Notes: generated by a model from the letters alone, not told the origin. Shown: positions 7,530 to 17,232, numbered from the stretch's first letter. The stretch is DNA of 64,000 bases from SZUA-320 sp963707875 (GCA_963707875.1 CAVPRU010000001.1:310001-374000), one strand, 5' to 3'. Numbers and translations are program-made.

Positions 7530-8768
7530 ATGGTGTACGCCCTTACCTGCCCCACCGCACTCAGCCTCCTGTGGCTTGCGGCGCTGCTCGCCTCGGTCAG
7601 GCCGACGGCCGCCGACGGACGCCAGGAGCGTGTCGACTACCTCAGCTTCGCCCAAGGTGCCCTCCCGGTCGCACTCGACGGTGCGGCGAAAGAGCTGGGG
7701 GTGGGAATGGAACAGGCCCTGCTGGCAATTGATGGCGATGCAGGGGGCTTCTCCCTGACACCCAGGCCTGGGACGGCAGAGACCCGAATCGCCTTCGTGT
7801 ACAAGCTCCCCGCGTTGACCACCTTCAACGCCTTTGCCGTTCCCAATGTGTTCGAAACGCCTAGCCCGTCCCAGACCTTCGTCCGAACCCTCGAGATCGC
7901 GGGCTCGGACAGCGGTCCCGCAGGGCCATTCCGGATCCTGGCCCGTGCGACCCTTACATCGCATCCCGCCAAGGGACAGACGACATCCATTCCGGTCACC
8001 GCGGAAGCGTCCGTGCGTTGGGTGCGGGTCTCCCTGGGGGGAGGCATCGACCTTCAGCGCGACAAGACCTTCTTCGAGTTCAGCGAGATCCTCGGGTACG
8101 GGCACCAGGAGCCGGTGGCGCTGTCGAACGGCTTCAGCGGCAGATGGAAAGGCCGGGGGGTGCTGCTGGAACTCAAGCAGGTGGATGCCCGGGTCACCGG
8201 ATGCTACGACGGCCTGGGGGATCTCCGCGGTACCGTGAGCGGCAACCTTCTGCGCGCCACCGGCACATCCCCCAGTGGCGGCATCCCGAGTGTGTTTGTC
8301 CTGGCGGTGGGCGATGAGGGTGAGATCACCGGGGTCCGATCGACCAATGGGGCCCCGTTCCGGCTCTACAACGGGGAGGCGGCCCCGGAGGCCAGGACAG
8401 AGTGTGCCGAGCAGGAAGTCCCACCCCTCGGCTGCGGCTCCGTCATCCATGGCATCACCTTCGACTTCGACTCCGCGATCATCCGGCCGGAGTCCGATCT
8501 CCTGCTGGATGCGCTGGCCACCGGCCTGAAGGCTTCGACCGAAGCGGCGATCACGGTGGTCGGTCACACATCGAGCGAGGGTTCGGACGGGTACAACGAC
8601 ACGCTGTCCCAGCACCGCGCGGAGGCGGTAGTCGCCGCCATGGGGGCCCGGGGCATCGACCCGGGGCGCATCGCGGCCAAGGGCCACGGCGAGAAGGAAC
8701 CGATCGCCGACAACGCGACTGAAGCGGGCCGCTCACTGAATCGGCGAGTAGCAATCGTGTGCCGCTAA
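7530..8768 (+). CDS. OmpA-family C-terminal domain protein
   Basis: A 412-residue exported protein. After a signal peptide (to about residue 29) comes a region of about 250 residues of beta-sandwich appearance, part of which resembles an F5/8-type C-domain-like stretch (AVPNVFETPSPSQTFVRTLE), then a lipocalin-like GRWKGRGVLLELKQVDARVTGCY segment. The last 110 residues are an OmpA/MotB peptidoglycan-binding domain: GITFDFDSAIIRPESDLLLD, VVGHTSSEGSDGYNDTLSQH-type repeats and KGHGEKEPIADN...GRSLNRRVAI, with the Asp and Arg that contact diaminopimelate. It probably anchors to the cell wall. AAGGAGAAA precedes the ATG by 8 bases. Confidence 0.85.
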   Translation: MVYALTCPTALSLLWLAALLASVRPTAADGRQERVDYLSFAQGALPVALDGAAKELGVGMEQALLAIDGDAGGFSLTPRPGTAETRIAFVYKLPALTTFNAFAVPNVFETPSPSQTFVRTLEIAGSDSGPAGPFRILARATLTSHPAKGQTTSIPVTAEASVRWVRVSLGGGIDLQRDKTFFEFSEILGYGHQEPVALSNGFSGRWKGRGVLLELKQVDARVTGCYDGLGDLRGTVSGNLLRATGTSPSGGIPSVFVLAVGDEGEITGVRSTNGAPFRLYNGEAAPEARTECAEQEVPPLGCGSVIHGITFDFDSAIIRPESDLLLDALATGLKASTEAAITVVGHTSSEGSDGYNDTLSQHRAEAVVAAMGARGIDPGRIAAKGHGEKEPIADNATEAGRSLNRRVAIVCR

Positions 8769-8830
8769 CTGGGCGGCCTTGCCGGTCGGCTGATGCAGTT
8801 GAGGTTTCAAGGGCATTCACGGAGGTCACC

Positions 8831-9295
8831 ATGAAGATCAGGCACATCCTCGATCGGAAGGGCGGAAGCGTGGTGACGGTCGGGCCGGACGTCACAGTGC
8901 ACGAGGCGATCCGTCGACTCAATGAGAACCGGATCGGCGCACTGGTGGTGACGACGGAGGGTGGCGCGATCGCGGGCATCATCACGGAACGCGACATTCT
9001 CCGGGAATGCGGCGAACGATGTGTCCGTTTCCGTGAGGTCCCGCCACCGCACGACGCCGGTTGCCCCGCCCTGGTCGCAGACATCATGACGAAGGAGGTG
9101 GTGACCGGTGGCCTGGACGACGAGGTCATTTCCGTCATGGCCGTGATGACCCGGAGGCGGATCCGGCATCTCCCGGTCCTCGACGCCGGCACCCTCGCAG
9201 GCATCATCTCCATCGGCGATGTCGTCAACGCGGTCGTCGAGGAGGCCGAGTTCGAGAACCAGCAGCTCAAGGGATACATCCACGGCGTCACCTGA
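8831..9295 (+). CDS. two-CBS-domain protein
   Basis: A 154-residue protein made of two CBS domains in tandem: IRHILDRKGGSVVTVGPDVT to GIITERDILRECG (residues 1-62) and VADIMTKEVVTGG to GIISIGDVVNAVVEE (residues 80-145). CBS pairs bind adenosyl ligands such as AMP, ATP or SAM and act as energy sensors. No catalytic domain is attached, so the partner is unknown. The ATG at 8831 follows a perfect GGAGG with 5-base spacing. A small GGCCG-TTTCT-CGGCC hairpin (9297-9311) follows the stop, without a T-run. Confidence 0.9.
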   Translation: MKIRHILDRKGGSVVTVGPDVTVHEAIRRLNENRIGALVVTTEGGAIAGIITERDILRECGERCVRFREVPPPHDAGCPALVADIMTKEVVTGGLDDEVISVMAVMTRRRIRHLPVLDAGTLAGIISIGDVVNAVVEEAEFENQQLKGYIHGVT

Positions 9296-9427
9296 CGGCC
9301 GTTTCTCGGCCATGCTCACCAGCCTGGCTGCCCTCAGTATCGGGCACCCCGCGCCGACCGTGACCTGGTCTTCGGTGGGCGGCCCCGCAGGGCGCCGGGC
9401 GGCCAGTGAGGCACTTGGCCCCCCGGC

Positions 9428-9456
9428 TTGACAGCCCCTCCCCCCGCGGGTTAACT
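9428..9456 (+). promoter_or_regulatory. trp operon promoter
   Basis: TTGACA (9428-9433), 17-base spacer, TTAACT (9451-9456). Transcription should start near 9463, two bases before the leader-peptide ATG at 9465, so the leader would be translated from a nearly leaderless transcript. The stretch from 9296 to 9427 holds nothing else I can support. Confidence 0.75.
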
Positions 9457-9464
9457 CTTACCCC

Positions 9465-9539
9465 ATGGACAACCCGACTCGGTCTCTGAACTGGCAGGTC
9501 TGGCGCGATTCCCCCCGCGGCAGGGCCTGGTCCATGTAA
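9465..9539 (+). CDS. trpL: tryptophan-rich leader peptide of the trp operon
   Basis: A 24-residue open frame, ATG to TAA, encoding MDNPTRSLNWQVWRDSPRGR then AWSM. It contains three Trp codons (9492, 9501, 9528), 12.5% of the peptide, which is far above chance. It sits between the trp promoter and a strong terminator hairpin in front of the DAHP synthase gene. This is the classical arrangement of ribosome-mediated trp attenuation. It was too short for routine gene calling. Confidence 0.9.
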   Translation: MDNPTRSLNWQVWRDSPRGRAWSM

Positions 9540-9576
9540 GGACCCGACGGACGAACGCAAGTTTGCTCCAGTGCCC
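9523..9576 (+). promoter_or_regulatory. trp attenuator: competing antiterminator and 1:2 hairpins
   Basis: GGGCCTGG (9523-9530) can pair with CCAGTGCCC (9568-9576), 8 base pairs with one bulged T. This captures the 5' arm of the terminator and includes the third Trp codon. A competing hairpin, GGTCC (9529-9533) with GGACC (9540-9544), forms around the leader stop codon and would free the terminator. A ribosome stalled at Trp codons 1 or 2 leaves 9523-9530 exposed and allows antitermination; a ribosome reaching the stop covers it. Pairing was worked out by eye, without energy calculation. Confidence 0.75.
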
Positions 9577-9607
9577 ACCGCGACGACGCTGTGGGCACTG
9601 TGCTTTT
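9569..9607 (+). terminator. trp attenuator terminator
   Basis: A perfect 10-bp stem, CAGTGCCCAC (9569-9578) with GTGGGCACTG (9591-9600), is extended inside the loop by GCG/CGC around ACGA. It is followed by TGCTTTT. It lies 30 bases downstream of the trpL stop and just before the DAHP synthase start, so it would control entry into the operon. Confidence 0.85.
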
Positions 9608-9632
9608 GTATCACCTGAACCGACCGGACACC

Positions 9633-10650
9633 GTGATCATCGTTCTCAAGCCCGAGGCCGACAAGGCCGTAGCCGACGACCTGCTGGGGAAGATCTCCAG
9701 CCTGGGCCTCAAGCCGCTCTACATGCCCGGCACCGAGCGGGTGGTGCTGGGCGCCCTGGGCGACGAGCGGGTCCTCGACCAGCTCCACCTCGACAGCCAC
9801 CCGATGGTGGAGTCGGTCCAGCGGATCCTGGCCCCCTACAAGCTGGTGAGCCGGGAGATGCACCCCCACGACACCATCGTCGACCTGGGCGGGGTGCCGG
9901 TCGGGGGGGCCAAGTTCGTGGTGATCGGCGGCCCCTGCGCGGTGGAGAGCCCCGGGCAGATGCGGCAGACGGCCACGGCGGTCGAAACAGGCGGGCGCGG
10001 TGGCGCTCCGGGGCGGGGCCTACAAGCCCCGCACCAGCCCCTACTCGTTCCAGGGGCTGGGCGAGGACGGGCTCCGGATCCTGCGCGACGTGGCGCGGGA
10101 GATGGGGATGCCGTCGATCACCGAGGTGGTGGAGGTGGCCGACGTCGAGCTGGTCGAGCGATACGCCGACGCCTTCCAGTGCGGCGCCCGGAACATGCAG
10201 AACTTCCGGCTGCTCAAGGCGCTGGGGCAGAGCCGGAAGCCGGTGATCCTCAAGCGGGGCATGGCGGCCAGGGTCGAGGACCTGCTGATGGCCGCCGAGT
10301 ACATCCTGTCCGAGGGCAACCCCAACGTGATCCTCTGCGAGCGGGGGATTCAGACCTTCGAGACCGCCACCCGGAACACCCTCGACCTCAACTCCGTCCC
10401 GCTCATCAAGCAGAAGAGCCACCTCCCGATCCTGGTCGACCCGTCCCACGGCACCGGGATCCGGGAGCTGGTGGGCCCGATGGCCAAGGCCGCCGTGGCC
10501 TGCGGCGCCGACGGGCTGCTGATCGAAGTGCACTGCACACCCGAGGAGGCGCTCTCCGATGGCCGGCAGTCGCTCTACCCCGAGCAGTTCGCCACCCTGA
10601 TGCGGGAGCTCGAGCCGTTCGTCCGGGCGGCCGGCAAGCGGCTCCGGTGA
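9633..10650 (+). CDS. aroF: 3-deoxy-7-phosphoheptulonate (DAHP) synthase, frameshifted
   Basis: Condenses phosphoenolpyruvate and erythrose 4-phosphate, the first step towards chorismate. The protein has an N-terminal ferredoxin-like regulatory domain (IIVLKPEADKAVADDLL, residues 1-70) and a TIM-barrel catalytic domain with FVVIGGPCAVES, RGGAYKPRTSPYSFQGLG, KRGMAARVEDLL and LPILVDPSHGTG. This is the type fused to a small N-terminal domain, as in Thermotoga. The GTG at 9633 gives the family-typical start (IIVLKP). One extra base near 9985 breaks the frame between TATAV and KQAGAVALRGGAYK; it is probably a sequence error. The stop overlaps the trpE start. Confidence 0.9.
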
Positions 10651-12231
10651 GCGGGCCCCGACTGGAGCAGGGCCAGGTCCTCCCGCTGGTCCGGCGGCTG
10701 ACCGGCGCGCCCGATCCGCTGGCGCTCTACGCCACGCTGACCGATCAGGGCGCCCGACCCGACACCCTGCTGCTCGAGTCGGCCGACGCGGCGACCGGGG
10801 CCGGAGAGAAGAGCATTCTGCTCCCCCGCACGCATGCTGCGGCTGGAGGGCCGGGGGCGCGAGGTGACCCTGACTCCGCTGTCGGCCAACGGCCGGGCCC
10901 TGGTCGAGTTCGTGGTGGCATCAGTCGGCGCCAATGCCCAGGTGGACCGCGCCGGGGTGCGTGACCACCCTCCGCTACCCGGAGCCCACCGAAGGAGAGC
11001 GGGACGAACAGACCAGGCTCAGGACGGCGGGCCCGCTCGACGCTGCTCCGGGCCGCGGTGCTGCAACCCCATCTGGTGTCCGAGCCGGCCCCGCTGGCGC
11101 ACCTGGCCGCCGGGGTCTTCGGCTACGACCTGGTGGATCTCTTCGAGCGGCTCCCTGCCCCGGCAGCTGATGTCCTCCGCTTTCCCGACTTTCTGTTCTG
11201 GATTCCGGAACAGATCCTGATCCTCGACCACGTCAACCGGTCGACCACCATCATCGCCAACGTGGTCGGCGGCACCGACGCCGAGGCCAGCTACCACGAC
11301 GCGGTGCGCTCGGTCGACCAGCTCACCCGGACAGTGGAAGCGGCCCGGATGGTATCCCATCCGGCGCCGGCGGCGCCGAACGGGGGAGCGGTCACCGTGG
11401 ATCTGGACGACGCGGCGTACGCCGGCACCGTCGAAACCCTGAAGCGCCACATCGTGGCGGGCGACGTCTTCCAGATCGTCCCGTCCCGGACCTGGCAGAC
11501 TCCCTGCCAGGATCCGTTCGCGGCCTATGTCCGGCTCCGGGCCGCCAATCCCAGCCCCTACATGTTCTACCTGCGCGGCCCCGAGGCGACCCTGTTCGGC
11601 GCCTCGCCGGAGACCGCGGTCCAGGTGCAGGACGGGACCGTCACCGTCCGGCCGATCGCGGGCACCGCTCCCCGCGGGCGCCACGCCGATGGGACCCTCG
11701 ACCACGAACTCGACGCCCGGCTCCAGGCCGCGCTGATCACCGACACCAAGGAACTGGCCGAGCACATGATGCTGGTGGACCTGGCGCGCAACGATGTGGC
11801 GCGGGTGAGCCGGCCCGGGACCCGGCGGGTGACCCGGCTGCTGGCGGTGGACCGCTATCAGCACGTGATGCACCTGGTAAGCGAGGTGATCGGGTCGCTG
11901 GCGGCAGGGACTCGACGCCCTGCACGCCTATGCCGCCTGGCTCAACATGGGCACCCTGGTCGGCGCCCCGAAGATCCGCGCGGCCGAACTGCTGCGGGAG
12001 CACGAGCAGACCCGGCGAGGGCCCTACGGCGGCGCGGTGGGGTATCTGACCAACGGCGGGGAGATGGACACCGCGATCGTGATCCGTTCGGCCTACGTCG
12101 CCGACGGGACCGCCCACGTGCGGGCCGGTGGCGGGGTGGTGCTCGATTCCGACCCGATGAAGGAGGCCGAGGAGACCAGCCGGAAGGCCAGGGCCGTGCT
12201 GCAGGCCATCAGCGGGGAGGTGGCCGGATGA
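10647..12231 (+). CDS. trpE: anthranilate synthase component I, with four frameshifts
   Basis: Makes anthranilate from chorismate with TrpG supplying ammonia. Recognisable segments run through three frames. These are LLLESAD (the LLES tryptophan feedback-site motif), RYPEPTEGERDEQTRL, HIVAGDVFQIVPSRTW, PSPYMFYLRG, FGASPETAVQV, RPIAGTAPRGR, ELAEHMMLVDLARND and NMGTLVGAPKIRAAELL. All catalytic motifs are present. Removing one base near each of 10830, 10960, 11039 and 11909 restores a single frame of normal length. The GTG start at 10647 overlaps the aroF stop (GTGA), and the stop overlaps trpG. The LLES motif implies feedback inhibition by tryptophan as well as attenuation. Confidence 0.9.
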
Positions 12232-12836
12232 GCCCGCTCCCCGGACTGCACGTCGTCTTCGTCGACAACTTCGACTCGTTCACCTTCAACCTGGTGGATG
12301 AGTTTGCCCGCCGCGGGGCCACGGTGGAGGTCTGGCGCAACTCGGCCACGCCGCAGCACCTGCTGGCCCGGGCCGCCGCCTCGGACCGGCCGCCGCTCAT
12401 CGTCCTCTCCCCCGGACCCGGAGCCCCGGCCGACGCGGGCTGCTGCGTCGAACTGATCCGGCAGGGCGCAGGGCGGGTCCCGATCTTCGGAGTCTGTCTG
12501 GGACACCAGGCGATGATCGAGGCCTTCGGGGGGATCGTGACCGGGGCCGGGGTCATCCTCCACGGCCGGAGTTCGGCCGTCGTCCACGACGGCGATCCGA
12601 TCTTCGAGGGGATCGAGTCGCCGTTCACGGTGGGCCGGTACCACTCGCTGGCCAGCCACGAAGTGCCCGAGGACCTCGTCAGCCTGGCGCGCACCGACTC
12701 CATCGTCATGGCAGTCAAGCACCGCACCCAGCCCATCCTCGGCATCCAGTTCCACCCCGAGTCGGTCCTCACCCCGTCGGGTGGCCTTCTGATCGAGAAT
12801 GTGATCCGGTGGGCCGCCCGGGCAGGAGCACGCTGA
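12228..12836 (+). CDS. trpG: anthranilate synthase component II (glutamine amidotransferase)
   Basis: A 202-residue class I glutamine amidotransferase that hydrolyses glutamine and channels ammonia to TrpE. Motifs: VFVDNFDSFTFNLVDEF at the N-terminus, LSPGPGAP (oxyanion region), FGVCLGHQAM with the nucleophile Cys (about residue 85), and the His-Glu pair in IQFHPESVLTPSG. The protein is intact. It starts with ATG overlapping the trpE stop by 4 bases and ends one base before trpD, so it is tightly coupled in the operon. Confidence 0.95.
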   Translation: MSPLPGLHVVFVDNFDSFTFNLVDEFARRGATVEVWRNSATPQHLLARAAASDRPPLIVLSPGPGAPADAGCCVELIRQGAGRVPIFGVCLGHQAMIEAFGGIVTGAGVILHGRSSAVVHDGDPIFEGIESPFTVGRYHSLASHEVPEDLVSLARTDSIVMAVKHRTQPILGIQFHPESVLTPSGGLLIENVIRWAARAGAR

Positions 12837-12837
12837 G

Positions 12838-13851
12838 ATGAAGATGTCGGGCGTGCTGGACACCCTGAGCCGGCGAAGCCTCGCGCGGGAAGAGACCACC
12901 GGAATCTTCCGACACCTCATGGCCGGCGGCTACAACGAGATCGAGATCGCGGGCCTGGTGACGGCTCTCAAGACCCGGGGCGAAACCCCGGAGGAGATCG
13001 CCGGGGCGGCGGCGGCACTCCGCGGAGCGGCGGTACCCTTCCCGGCGCCTCCCTATCCGGTGGCCGACACCTGCGGCACCGGCGGCGACGGGACCAGTAC
13101 CGTCAACGTCTCCACCGCGGTGGCGATCGTCGCCGCCGAGATGGGGATTCCGGTGACCAAGCACGGGAACCGGAGCGTGTCGAGCCAGTGCGGCTCGGCG
13201 GATGTGCTGGAGGCGGTGGGCGTCAAGCTCGACGCCTCACCCGAGGTGAGTCGCCGCTGTCTGGACGAAGTAGGGATCTGCTTCCTCTTCGCCCCCCAGT
13301 ACCACTCCGGCGTGCGGCATGCGATGCCGGTGCGCAGGACGCTCGCCACCCGGACCATCTTCAACCTGCTGGGACCGCTGTCCAACCCGGGGCACCCCAC
13401 CTGGCAGTTGATGGGCGTGTACGACCCGTCGCTCTGCGTCCCGCTGGCACACACGCTGGGGCTGCTGGGATGCGAGGCGGCGCTGGTGGTCCACGGCGCG
13501 GGGCTCGACGAGATCGCCCTGCACGGGCCAACCGTGGGCGCGCTCTGGCGGGAGGGCCGGGTCACCGAGCTGGAGGTGACGCCGGAGGAAGCCGGGCTGC
13601 CCAGGTCGCCCATCGAGGCGCTGCTGGGAGGAGACCCAGCGCACAACGCCCGGTGGCTCCGCAGCCTCCTGGCGGGTCGGGGGACCGCGGCTCACCGGGC
13701 CGCGGTGGCGATCAACACCGGCGCCCTGGCCTGGATCAGCGGGAAGGTGCCGACCCTGCGGGACGGTGTCGGCCTGGCCGAGGTGGCGCTCGACTCCGGC
13801 CGGGCCATCGGACGGCTGGAACGGTGGGTGGAGCTGTCCCATGGCGCTTGA
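12838..13851 (+). CDS. trpD: anthranilate phosphoribosyltransferase
   Basis: A 337-residue enzyme that transfers phosphoribose from PRPP to anthranilate. Motifs: VADTCGTGGDGTSTVNVSTA (PRPP/pyrophosphate loop, residues 75-94), KHGNRSVSSQCGSADVLEAV, FLFAPQYHSGVRHAMPVRR and TIFNLLGPLSNPG. Intact and of normal length, in contrast to its frameshifted neighbours. It begins one base after the trpG stop and overlaps the trpCF start by 11 bases. Confidence 0.95.
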   Translation: MKMSGVLDTLSRRSLAREETTGIFRHLMAGGYNEIEIAGLVTALKTRGETPEEIAGAAAALRGAAVPFPAPPYPVADTCGTGGDGTSTVNVSTAVAIVAAEMGIPVTKHGNRSVSSQCGSADVLEAVGVKLDASPEVSRRCLDEVGICFLFAPQYHSGVRHAMPVRRTLATRTIFNLLGPLSNPGHPTWQLMGVYDPSLCVPLAHTLGLLGCEAALVVHGAGLDEIALHGPTVGALWREGRVTELEVTPEEAGLPRSPIEALLGGDPAHNARWLRSLLAGRGTAAHRAAVAINTGALAWISGKVPTLRDGVGLAEVALDSGRAIGRLERWVELSHGA

Positions 13852-15231
13852 ACGGATCCTGGAGCGGACCCGCGAGGACCTGGCGCGCCGGATGGTGCAG
13901 GTGCCGGTCTCCAGCTTCGGCCGCCTCGCCCCAAGCGACCGGAGCTTTGAGGCCGCGCTCCGGCAGCGCCGGACCGGATTCATCCTGGAGTGCAAGAAGG
14001 CTTCGCCGTCCGCAGGGACTGATCCGGCCAGAGTTCGACCCCGAAGCGATCGCCCGGGAGTACGCGCCGTTCGCCGACGCCGATCTCGGTGCTGACCGAC
14101 GGGCCGTTCTTCCAGGGATCGCTCGAGCATCTGGCCGCCGTCCGCGACGCGGTGTCGGTGCCGGTGCTCCGGAAGGACTTCGTGGTCGACCCCTACCAGG
14201 TCGCTCGAGGCCCGGGCCCACGGCGCCGACGCGGTGCTGCTGATGCTCTCGGTCCTGGACGACGGGGGATACCGGGAATGCGCGGCGGCGGCCCGCGGAG
14301 TCGGCATCGCCACCCTGACCGAAGTGCACTCCGAGCGCGAACTCGATCGGGCGCTGGCCCTCGACGCCCCGGTGATCGGGATCAACAACCGGGACCTGAC
14401 CACTCTCAAGGTCGACCTGGGGACCTCCCGCCGACTGGCTCCGAAGGTTCCCGCCGACCGGGTGCTGGTCTGCGAGAGCGGGATAAGCACCCACCACGAC
14501 GTTCGGGCGCTGCGAGATCTGGTGGACGGGTTCCTGGTCGGCACCTCGCTGATGCGCGAGCCCGACCTCGGCGGCGCGGTCCGTTCGGTGGTCCATGGCA
14601 TCACCAAGGTCTGCGGCCTGACCCGGGAGGAGGACGCCCGGTGCGCCTGGGACTCGGGCGCCACCCACGGCGGAGTGATCTTCGCCGAGGAGTCGCCCAG
14701 GAGGGTCGTCGGTGGAGCGCGCCGGTGAACTGGTGCGATCGGCCCCGCTGCGCTGGGTCGGGGTCTTCGTCAACGCGCCGGTACCGGAAGTGGTCGGCAT
14801 CGCGCCGACGGCTGGGGCTCGCCGCGGTGCAGCTCCACGGGGAGGAGTCGCCCAGTGCGGTCTCGGCCCTTCGGACCCATCTCAACCCGGAGTGCGAGAT
14901 CTGGAAAGCGGTTCGGGTGCAGGATGAGATTCCCAGGGTGGATTCGCTGGGCGCCTGCCGGATGGTCCTCGACCGGTTCGACCCGGTCCGCCGCGGTGGA
15001 ACCGGTCGGCGGTTCGACTGGACTCTCCTCTCAGGTCACCCGGATCTCGATCGGATCGTCCTCGGTGGCGGACTCGATCCGGAATCCGCCGGCGAGGCGG
15101 AGGCCACCGGGGCGTGGGGGCTGGACGTGAATTCCGGGGTCGAGGCCGGCCCGGGCATCAAGGACCATCAACTGATCCGTGACTTCCTCGCCAACCGGCG
15201 GGGCGTGGGGAGGAGGAGACCGGACGCATGA
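13841..15231 (+). CDS. trpCF: fused indole-3-glycerol-phosphate synthase / phosphoribosylanthranilate isomerase, with five frameshifts
   Basis: Both steps between phosphoribosyl-anthranilate and indole-3-glycerol phosphate. The TrpC half shows TGFILECKKASPSAG, IRPEFDPEAIAREYA, ISVLTDGPFFQGS, VLRKDFVVDPYQV, IGINNRDLTTLKVDL and CESGISTHHDVR. TrpF follows in the same frame with no stop and no usable start: VVHGITKVCGLTREEDARCA, then THGGVIFAEESPR, LAAVQLHGEE and LDVNSGVEAGPGIKD. So the two enzymes are one polypeptide in C-F order, as in enteric bacteria. Single extra bases near 14017, 14080, 14203, 14707 and 14805 break the frame. The ATG at 13841 overlaps trpD. Confidence 0.85.
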
Positions 15232-16414
15232 AATCGAAGGGGTATTTCGGGCGCATTCGGCGGCACCTTCGTCCCGGAGATCCTGGTCCCGGCGCTGGAG
15301 GAACTGGAGGCGGCGTTTCTCGACGCCCAGCAGGACCCGGCCTTCGCCGGGGAACTGAACGGACTGCTCGCCGAGTATGCCGGCCGGCCCACCCCGCTCT
15401 ATCTCTGTCGCAACCTGGCGGCGGACACCGGCTGCCGGATCTGGCTCAAGCGGGAGGATCTGCTGCACGGCGGGGCGCACAAGACCAATCAGGCACTGGG
15501 CCAGGGGTTGCTGGCCCGCCGGATCGGCAAGCGCCGGCTCATCGCGGAGACTGGCGCCGGGCAGCACGGGGTCGCCACCGCGCTCACCGCAGCGGTGCTT
15601 GGCATGGAGTGCCGGGTCTACATGGGTTCCAGGGACATCGAGCGACAGCAGGCCAACGTCTTCCGGATGCGGCTGATGGGCACCGAGGTGGTCCCGGTCG
15701 ATCAGGGGAGCTGCACCCTGAAAGACGCCATCAACGAAGCGCTCCGTGACTGGGCCGCCTCGTACGAGAACACCCACTATCTGCTCGGCACCGTGCGCCG
15801 GACCGCACCCGTTTCCGACCATGGTCCGGGAGTTCCAGCGGGTGATCGGCCGCGAGGCGAAGGCCCAGTACGCCGAGCGGCAGGGCGGCACCCCCGACGT
15901 GATCATCGCCAGCGTGGGCGGCGGTTCCAACGCGATCGGGATCTTCAGCGATTTTCTCGACACCGATGCCCGACTGGTGGGCGTCGAGGCGGCGGGGAAA
16001 GGGATCGATACCCTCCACCACGGTGCCACTCTTCAGAAGGGCCGGCCGGGGGTCCTGCATGGCGCCTGGTCCATGATTCTCCAGAACGACGAGGGCCAGG
16101 TGATCGACTCGCACTCGATCTCCGCCGGTCTCGATTATCCCGGAGTGGGCCCGGAGCACGCGGCGCTCCAGGCCTCCGGACGGGCTGAGTACGTCGGGTG
16201 CACCGACAATGAGGCGTTGGGGGCGTTCTCGATGCTGGCCCGGAGCGAGGGGATACTCCCGGCGCTGGAGAGTGCCCATGCGGTCTCGGTGGCCCTTCGG
16301 ATGGCGCGAGAGGCGGAGCGACCGATCGACATCCTGGTCAACCTGAGTGGCCGAGGCGACAAGGACCTCGAGACGGTACTGGCGGCGCTTGGCCAGGTGG
16401 GGAAACAGCCATGA
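15228..16414 (+). CDS. trpB: tryptophan synthase beta chain, with two frameshifts
   Basis: PLP enzyme joining indole and serine. Starting from ATG at 15228 (overlapping the trpCF stop) it reads MKSKGYFG, then, after removing one base near 15250, AFGGTFVPEILVPALEELE. Later motifs are LYLCRNLAADTGCRIWLKRE, LLHGGAHKTNQALGQGLLA with the PLP lysine, AETGAGQHGVATALTAAVLG, ASVGGGSNAIGIF and VGCTDNEALGAFSML. A second extra base lies near 15796 (before AGPHPFPTMVREFQRVIG). All catalytic residues are intact, so the gene is likely functional and the breaks are errors. Confidence 0.9.
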
Positions 16415-17232
16415 ATCGGTATCAGAGGATGTTCGACCGGCTCGGGGAGGAACGATCCGGGGCCTTTGTGCCGTTCACCGTACTGGGCGACCCCGATCCG
16501 GAGACCAGTCTGGCCATCGTCCGGCGGCTCGCGGCATCAGGCGCGGATGCGCTGGAGTTGGGATTGCCGTTCTCCGACCCGGTGGCGGACGGGCCAGTCG
16601 TTCAGGCGGCGTCCACCAGGGCGCTGGCGGCCGGGGTGCGACAGGAGGCGTGCTGGGCGATCGTTGAGTTGATCCGGGGCGAGCATCCGGATCTGCCGAT
16701 CGGGCTCCTGGTCTACGCCAATCTGGTGATGCACCGGGATGTGAATCGGTTCTACGCGCGCGCCGCGGAGGCGGGAGTCGATTCGATCCTGGTAGCCGAC
16801 GCGCCGCTGCTCGAGGGAGATCCCCTGGCGGCAGCGGCCCGAGCCCACGGCCTGGCGCCGGTCTTCATCGCCCCGCCCAATGCCGACGAGGCCCGGCTGG
16901 CGCGGATTGCCAAAGCGAGTGAGGGGTACGTCTATGTGGTGTCCCGCTCAGGGGTGACCGGAGCGGATGAGTCGCTCCGACTCGACGCCCGACAGCTCAT
17001 CGGTCGGCTCATCGGGCTGGGATCGGCCCCACCGCTCCTGGGTTTCGGGATCTCCAACCCGGATCAGGTCCGGAGCGCGATTGCCATCGGAGCGCGGGGG
17101 GCCATCTCCGGCTCGGCCATCGTCGGCCGGATCGAGCAGCACCTGGGCCATCCCGCCGCAATGCTCGCGTCGATCGGAACATTCGTAGCGCAGATGAAAG
17201 CCGCCACCCTGTCCGGAGGTCGTGATGTCTGA
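16411..17232 (+). CDS. trpA: tryptophan synthase alpha chain
   Basis: A 273-residue TIM barrel that cleaves indole-3-glycerol phosphate and passes indole to TrpB. Motifs: FVPFTVLGDPDPETSL, DALELGLPFSDPVADGPVVQ (catalytic Glu and Asp region), GVDSILVADAPLLEGD, YVYVVSRSGVTGA and LLGFGISNPDQVR. Intact and of normal length. Its start overlaps the trpB stop by 4 bases (ATGA), and its end overlaps ridA by 8 bases. Confidence 0.96.
   Translation: MNRYQRMFDRLGEERSGAFVPFTVLGDPDPETSLAIVRRLAASGADALELGLPFSDPVADGPVVQAASTRALAAGVRQEACWAIVELIRGEHPDLPIGLLVYANLVMHRDVNRFYARAAEAGVDSILVADAPLLEGDPLAAAARAHGLAPVFIAPPNADEARLARIAKASEGYVYVVSRSGVTGADESLRLDARQLIGRLIGLGSAPPLLGFGISNPDQVRSAIAIGARGAISGSAIVGRIEQHLGHPAAMLASIGTFVAQMKAATLSGGRDV

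Noticed and set aside
6927..8687. A 586-codon minus-strand open frame
   Set aside because: Antisense to the serine hydrolase and OmpA-family genes, both of which have clear motifs and start signals.
9297..9311. Terminator after the CBS gene
   Set aside because: GGCCG-TTTCT-CGGCC is only a 5-bp stem with no T-run; it may fold, but I do not call it a terminator.
9980..9990. Programmed frameshifting in aroF
   Set aside because: No slippery heptamer or downstream stimulator stands out, and the same kind of +1 break recurs in many unrelated genes near by, which is better explained by sequence error.
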